From Cellulosilyticum sp. (GTDB taxonomy: Bacteria; Bacillota; Clostridia; Lachnospirales; Cellulosilyticaceae), in assembly GCA_017941635.1 (NCBI GenBank), contig JAGAVZ010000189.1:1-51104 (forward strand): 51,104 bases of DNA. Direction: 5' to 3'. The position numbers and the translations under genes are program-made. The first letter of the stretch is position 1; the number at the start of each line of letters is the position of its first letter. This document shows positions 47,081 through 51,104 of this stretch, piece after piece. The notes below the pieces were generated by a model. It did no database searches, had not been told where the DNA came from, and saw only the letters and a list, made by a program, of their open reading frames with translations.

Positions 47081-50000
47081 CTAAAATAATCCAATTTGAT
47101 TGCTTCCTAATATACTTAAAGCAACTGGATCATTATCTACAAAATATGCTTTTTTAATTTCTTGTTCTTTTGTAAAGATAGATGTTCTTTGATCTAAAGT
47201 ATTTCTTAACTTACAGCTATATACAACTGGGAAGTATCTTCTAATGAAGTCCCCTTCTGAATGGGCTGTTAATGCAATCATTTGGAAACCTAATTGTTTG
47301 GCAATAAAGAAGACCGGTTCTAAAACATGTCCACTAGAAGCTTTACCAAATGGATTGTCTAAAATAACGGCGCGGCTTACTTTTTGATCTTCACCTTGAA
47401 TATTTTGTTTCTTCTCAGCTAGATAGTTGAGGATACCAAGATAAAGTGCCATGTTCTTACTCCATTTTTCTCCACCAGACCATTTATTTGAAGTTTCCCA
47501 TGAATATTTTTGACTACTAATATCACTAATATTACTTACTTTACGACATCTTACGCGAATCGCATCATTACCCATAACAACTTTTAGAAGCGTACGTAAC
47601 TTAAATTGTTCTTTAATATACTTTTTAATTTTTTGCGTGTCTTCTTTTCCAGCATCATCTAAGAAATGTTCACTTTCCATATCATCTAATAAGCTATAGA
47701 TATGCATACGGATTTTTTCTTTGCCACTTTCTTCTTGCCAACTTGGAATGGCAAACTCATAAATCGTTTTCCAGCCTTCTTCCGTGTTAACACGTGTTTT
47801 CTTAGGAATTTCTCCTAGCTCTGTTGCCACTGTTTTTAAATATGCATATAAGTGGATAATAAACTGTGAAATTTGTTGGTCTTGATCGAGTAAATCTCTT
47901 TCTAAAATCGTTAAGGTTTGATTAATACGCTCTACAATATTATCTGTCCATACAACTAATTCCTCATAATCTTGCTTTTGCATAATCCCTTGAAGTGCCA
48001 TATTTCTTAGTTTACTGTCTGTAATTTCTTTTTGACAGAATAATTTAAAGTCAAGTTTTTGCTCTTCTACAGCTTTTTTACTTTGTTCAACCTTTTCTTT
48101 AAGTTGTGCCAAATCTTCTAATAGGGTCCCCACAATAATACGAAGCTTCAGCTCATACATGATTTCTTGCTGAATAGCTTCTTCTAAAAGACCTACTTTA
48201 ACTTGTGGTGCGCAATAACCATAAAGCTCATCTTTTTTGTCCATCTGTTGCTTATGTTCAAGAATAACTTTCAGTTCTTTCTCAAGTCCTTGGATCTGTT
48301 TCATCAGATACTTTTCTTTTTCGCTCATGGCACTTTGTTCTTTTTCTAAGCGTTCTTTTGCTTCCTTGTAATCAGATACAAAGTCATTGACTACGCCATA
48401 ACGTTCTTCATAAGCTGCATATTTACTTTGATAATCTTGTTCTTTCTTATCAAAATTCGTTTTAGCTTCTTTTACCTTACTTTCTAATGCTTCAAGCTCT
48501 TGTCTAATGCCTTTAAGTTCTTCTGTTAAGCGGTCGATTTCAGTCGCATAACCTTCTTCATAGCTTGGAATAGCCTCAAGTGGGACTTCTCTATCTGCCT
48601 GCTCTTGCCTATAGCTTTCCTCGTTTTCTTCATATGTCTTTTGACTTTGTCTAAGAAGCATTTCAATCTCACTACGCCCTCTTTGCTTGTTGCTAAGGCT
48701 TTCTTTAAGCTGCTCTTGTTTACTTCTAAGGTAGGCAATATCTTCCGTTGTATCGATGGTACGTTCTTCTTTTACCTCTTTATAAAGTGGGTCATCTTTG
48801 ATACGATTTTCACTACTTCTGAGCATACCTAATGTCTCTTTTGCTTCTTCCAATGCCTCTAAACAATTCATTAATCTACGTTCAATCTGATCTAACTGCT
48901 TTTCACATTCTCCAATGACTTCTTGAAGATCACTTACTTTTGTCTGATCTCTTTCGCTTTCTTCTTTTAAGCCTGTATAATTCGCTACTTTTTCAATATA
49001 GCCTTGTAAACGATTCTTTTCATCCGCTTCTTTTCTAAGGGTCTCTTGAGCCTGTTTATTTTCTTTTTCTAATTGCACACGCTCTAATTTTAATTTTTCA
49101 ATCTGACGTCCCATTTCTGCTTCTTGTTTTTTTAGTTGACTGTGCTCTTGTCTAAGTTTTGCATAGATTTCATGTGTATATTCTTCTAAAAAGCTACTTA
49201 CCTTTTCTAAGACTTGATCCACTTTACGGAGTTCTTCTTCTTTTTGCTTACGGAAAGTAGTTGCTTCTTCTAATGCTTTTCCTGCTTCTTTTTTATAATC
49301 CTCAAAAAGTGGCATTTGCATATGTTCTATCCAGCTACTTGGATAAATAAGCTGCTCTGTCATTTCACCTTCTTGCAAAAGTGCATGAGCTTGTGAATGC
49401 CCAATTACACCTACAGGATAAGTCATTTGACCTTTTTGAGCTTCAATTAAAGCTTTTAAATCCGCTTCTCTACCATCAGAAACAATGACTAACTGTGTCC
49501 ATTTAGGCTTATGATACATTTGCATTTTAAGATTTACATCTTCTAAACTTTCAATAAAAGCTGTTCCTGTTTGTAAAAACTCAAATTGACCAGCCCACTT
49601 TTCAACCCACATCTCTAGTAATGGCTCTGCTGTAAAGAAATCATGGTTTGCATAGTTTTCTAAGAAATGTGCATGACGTCTTTCTAGAAGAAGGGCATCT
49701 TCCTTCTCTCTTGTTACTTTTTCAATCAGTTCTTCTAAAGTTGTAATCACTTGTTGTGGTTTTAAATAAATAGAAGATAAGCCAGAAAACATCGGAAGGG
49801 TTGTTTGAAGCTCACGTAGCACTTTTTCTTGTTCTTTTTCAAGCTGATGGACTTTAGCTATAACTTGTCCTAAATCACTCAGTACTTTTGTTCTTTTTTC
49901 TGTTTGCGCTTCAATCTCATGGCTTAATGTTTTTTGTGTTTCTTCTTGTATTCTAAGATTTTGTCTTAAAGTTACTTTATTGGTATCAATCTCATTTAAG

Positions 50001-51104
50001 CGTTCTTGCCACTTTTTACTTTGACCCTCTAAATCACCATGACCAACTTCTGCAATGATCTGCATCTTAATATAGTCCATTTGCTTTTGTTTTTGTTCTA
50101 ATTGTCCCGCTAGCTTACTCATTTCACTTCTAAGCTGTTGAAGTTTTTGTTGAAGCACTGCTTTTTCTTTTTGATAGCTTTGTTCTTCTTCTTGATAGCG
50201 TTCTTTCTCTCTTTCACAATGGCCTTGTTCTTTTCTTAACACTTCAAGACGTTGCATAAAATAGCCTTTAATTTGACCACTATTGACTTCTAGGGCTTCT
50301 TTTAAATCTTCTACTTCGGTATCCTCATCTAATAAAGCAAGCTGTTCTTCATAAAGTTTAACTTTCGCCGCTGCTTCTTTCATATTATTTTGGAATCTAG
50401 AAAGCTTGAGTATATGTCGTCTTGTTTCTTTTTCTTCTTTTTTCTCTTTAAGGACACTAAAGGATTGACTCTGCATCTCATGGGTCATGAAGACTGTATC
50501 TAAATCCATTTTAGCTTCTGAAACTTCTATGAGAGCTGACTCTTTTTCCACCTCACGTTTAGAGCTTTCCATTTCTTTCTTTTCTTCATCTAATGCTTCA
50601 AGAGATGCCTTTACCTTTGCTTCCCTTTCTTCAATGAACTGCCAAATGGCTTTTGCTTCTTCTTTTTTGGTTTCATAAGCATTTAAAGTTTGATGATAAG
50701 CATCATAACATGCTACATAGGTTTCAATTTCACCTTTGATTTTTTCGCTCTCTTTAATACTACGTTCTAGTTGTTTATGTTTATTAAAGTGTGCTCTTTG
50801 ACTTTCAAAAGTATTGGCAAATTCATCACTACCCTCACCTACTAAACCTTGCTCTACTGTTGGAAGAAGTAATTTCTCCACTAAATCAGAAGTCGTTTTA
50901 CAGCCATCAAAGAAAGCCTCTACTGAGCCTTCTCCGCCATTAATGACTGTAATACTACGCCATTCCTCTGGAATAATTTTAAACTGTTCTTCAATATAGC
51001 GATGAAAATCTTTTGTGGTGGCAAAGGATTTTGCTTCAAGATTTTCTTTACTCATCCTTTGATAGTATTCGTTCATCTCTACTCTTGTTGCTGCACGTAC
51101 GCCA
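47081..51104 (-). CDS. SMC/Rad50-like coiled-coil ATPase, partial (5' end outside)
   Basis: At least 1340 residues are read and the frame is still open at the right edge (GVRAATRVEMNEYY), so the N-terminus with Walker A is missing. Residues from about 100 to 1050 are almost all coiled-coil with Glu/Lys/Gln heptads, and a non-coiled hinge-like island near FLQTGTAFIESLEDVN and TQLVIVSDGREADLKALIEA. The C-terminal head holds KWSGGEKWSKNMALYLGILN (signature) and AVILDNPFGKASSGHVLEP (Walker B), with Asn after the Walker B Asp where SMC proteins have the catalytic Glu. Such proteins act on DNA or membranes; the exact family is not recognised. It could be related to Wadjet JetC; partners would lie beyond the window. 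Confidence 0.75.
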   Translation of the reverse strand, partial: GVRAATRVEMNEYYQRMSKENLEAKSFATTKDFHRYIEEQFKIIPEEWRSITVINGGEGSVEAFFDGCKTTSDLVEKLLLPTVEQGLVGEGSDEFANTFESQRAHFNKHKQLERSIKESEKIKGEIETYVACYDAYHQTLNAYETKKEEAKAIWQFIEEREAKVKASLEALDEEKKEMESSKREVEKESALIEVSEAKMDLDTVFMTHEMQSQSFSVLKEKKEEKETRRHILKLSRFQNNMKEAAAKVKLYEEQLALLDEDTEVEDLKEALEVNSGQIKGYFMQRLEVLRKEQGHCEREKERYQEEEQSYQKEKAVLQQKLQQLRSEMSKLAGQLEQKQKQMDYIKMQIIAEVGHGDLEGQSKKWQERLNEIDTNKVTLRQNLRIQEETQKTLSHEIEAQTEKRTKVLSDLGQVIAKVHQLEKEQEKVLRELQTTLPMFSGLSSIYLKPQQVITTLEELIEKVTREKEDALLLERRHAHFLENYANHDFFTAEPLLEMWVEKWAGQFEFLQTGTAFIESLEDVNLKMQMYHKPKWTQLVIVSDGREADLKALIEAQKGQMTYPVGVIGHSQAHALLQEGEMTEQLIYPSSWIEHMQMPLFEDYKKEAGKALEEATTFRKQKEEELRKVDQVLEKVSSFLEEYTHEIYAKLRQEHSQLKKQEAEMGRQIEKLKLERVQLEKENKQAQETLRKEADEKNRLQGYIEKVANYTGLKEESERDQTKVSDLQEVIGECEKQLDQIERRLMNCLEALEEAKETLGMLRSSENRIKDDPLYKEVKEERTIDTTEDIAYLRSKQEQLKESLSNKQRGRSEIEMLLRQSQKTYEENEESYRQEQADREVPLEAIPSYEEGYATEIDRLTEELKGIRQELEALESKVKEAKTNFDKKEQDYQSKYAAYEERYGVVNDFVSDYKEAKERLEKEQSAMSEKEKYLMKQIQGLEKELKVILEHKQQMDKKDELYGYCAPQVKVGLLEEAIQQEIMYELKLRIIVGTLLEDLAQLKEKVEQSKKAVEEQKLDFKLFCQKEITDSKLRNMALQGIMQKQDYEELVVWTDNIVERINQTLTILERDLLDQDQQISQFIIHLYAYLKTVATELGEIPKKTRVNTEEGWKTIYEFAIPSWQEESGKEKIRMHIYSLLDDMESEHFLDDAGKEDTQKIKKYIKEQFKLRTLLKVVMGNDAIRVRCRKVSNISDISSQKYSWETSNKWSGGEKWSKNMALYLGILNYLAEKKQNIQGEDQKVSRAVILDNPFGKASSGHVLEPVFFIAKQLGFQMIALTAHSEGDFIRRYFPVVYSCKLRNTLDQRTSIFTKEQEIKKAYFVDNDPVALSILGSNQIGLF

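Noticed and set aside
47081-51104. Calling the large ATPase a Wadjet JetC
   Set aside because: No jetA, jetB or jetD is visible in the window and the downstream neighbour is a methyltransferase; the family is left open.

Overview
The window looks like a chromosomal segment of a low-GC anaerobic Firmicute, most likely a member of the Clostridia (a Lachnospiraceae/Cellulosilyticum-like organism is a guess). The basis is the gene set: pyruvate:ferredoxin oxidoreductase, an oxygen-dependent-type split from anaerobic ribonucleotide reductase NrdD/NrdG, a flavodiiron protein, FeoAAB, a glmS ribozyme, strong GGAGG ribosome binding sites and AT-rich DNA. Most genes are ordinary core genes on the minus strand.

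Left edge (1-2900): an unfinished tnsA gene, four 20-bp-periodic repeats and a TGT terminus lie just downstream of the glmS stop codon. This is the right end of a Tn7-like transposon sitting in the classical attTn7 site; the rest of the element is to the left of the window. glmS itself is preceded by a well-conserved glmS ribozyme.

2900-14700: a secreted Thr/Pro/Ala-rich protein, a small zinc-ribbon protein, a SulP anion transporter, a DUF815-type AAA ATPase, a probable three-gene envelope operon (secreted protein of unknown function, M16C metallopeptidase, L,D-transpeptidase), and an HNH-domain protein. 14700-26300: a redox and iron block: nifJ (PFOR) divergent from a flavodiiron protein, an HxlR regulator with a likely operator, feoA-feoA-feoB plus a tiny Cys-rich FeoB-associated protein, hemerythrin, a DUF488 protein with a 49-residue neighbour, and a CLC transporter of the probable fluoride subclass.

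26300-30500: the anaerobic dNTP cluster nrdD-nrdG-dut. nrdD is split by a ~970-nt group I intron for which P3, P4, P6, P7, P8 and P9 can be read from the sequence; the intron carries a decayed GIY-YIG homing endonuclease. The exons join in frame at the catalytic region.

30800-47000: a decayed copper-amine-oxidase-like domain gene, DUF1653 and FAH-family genes, an MnmM/YtqB-like methyltransferase, a zinc-ribbon membrane protein, a ferritin-like protein, an amidohydrolase, prfC, a CofE-like protein, an RpiB-like isomerase, a membrane-anchored glucosaminidase-like protein, a ferredoxin and radical SAM pair, a BRCT protein with a degraded exonuclease-like domain, a PAP2 phosphatase broken by a tetranucleotide duplication, a MATE transporter, a MITE-like palindromic element and a methyltransferase. 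47081 to the right edge is the bulk of a very large SMC/Rad50-like coiled-coil ATPase whose N-terminus is outside the window.

The two most notable mobile systems are therefore the Tn7-like element at glmS and the group I intron in nrdD; neither has a full-length open reading frame inside the window that would reveal it in a simple ORF scan.
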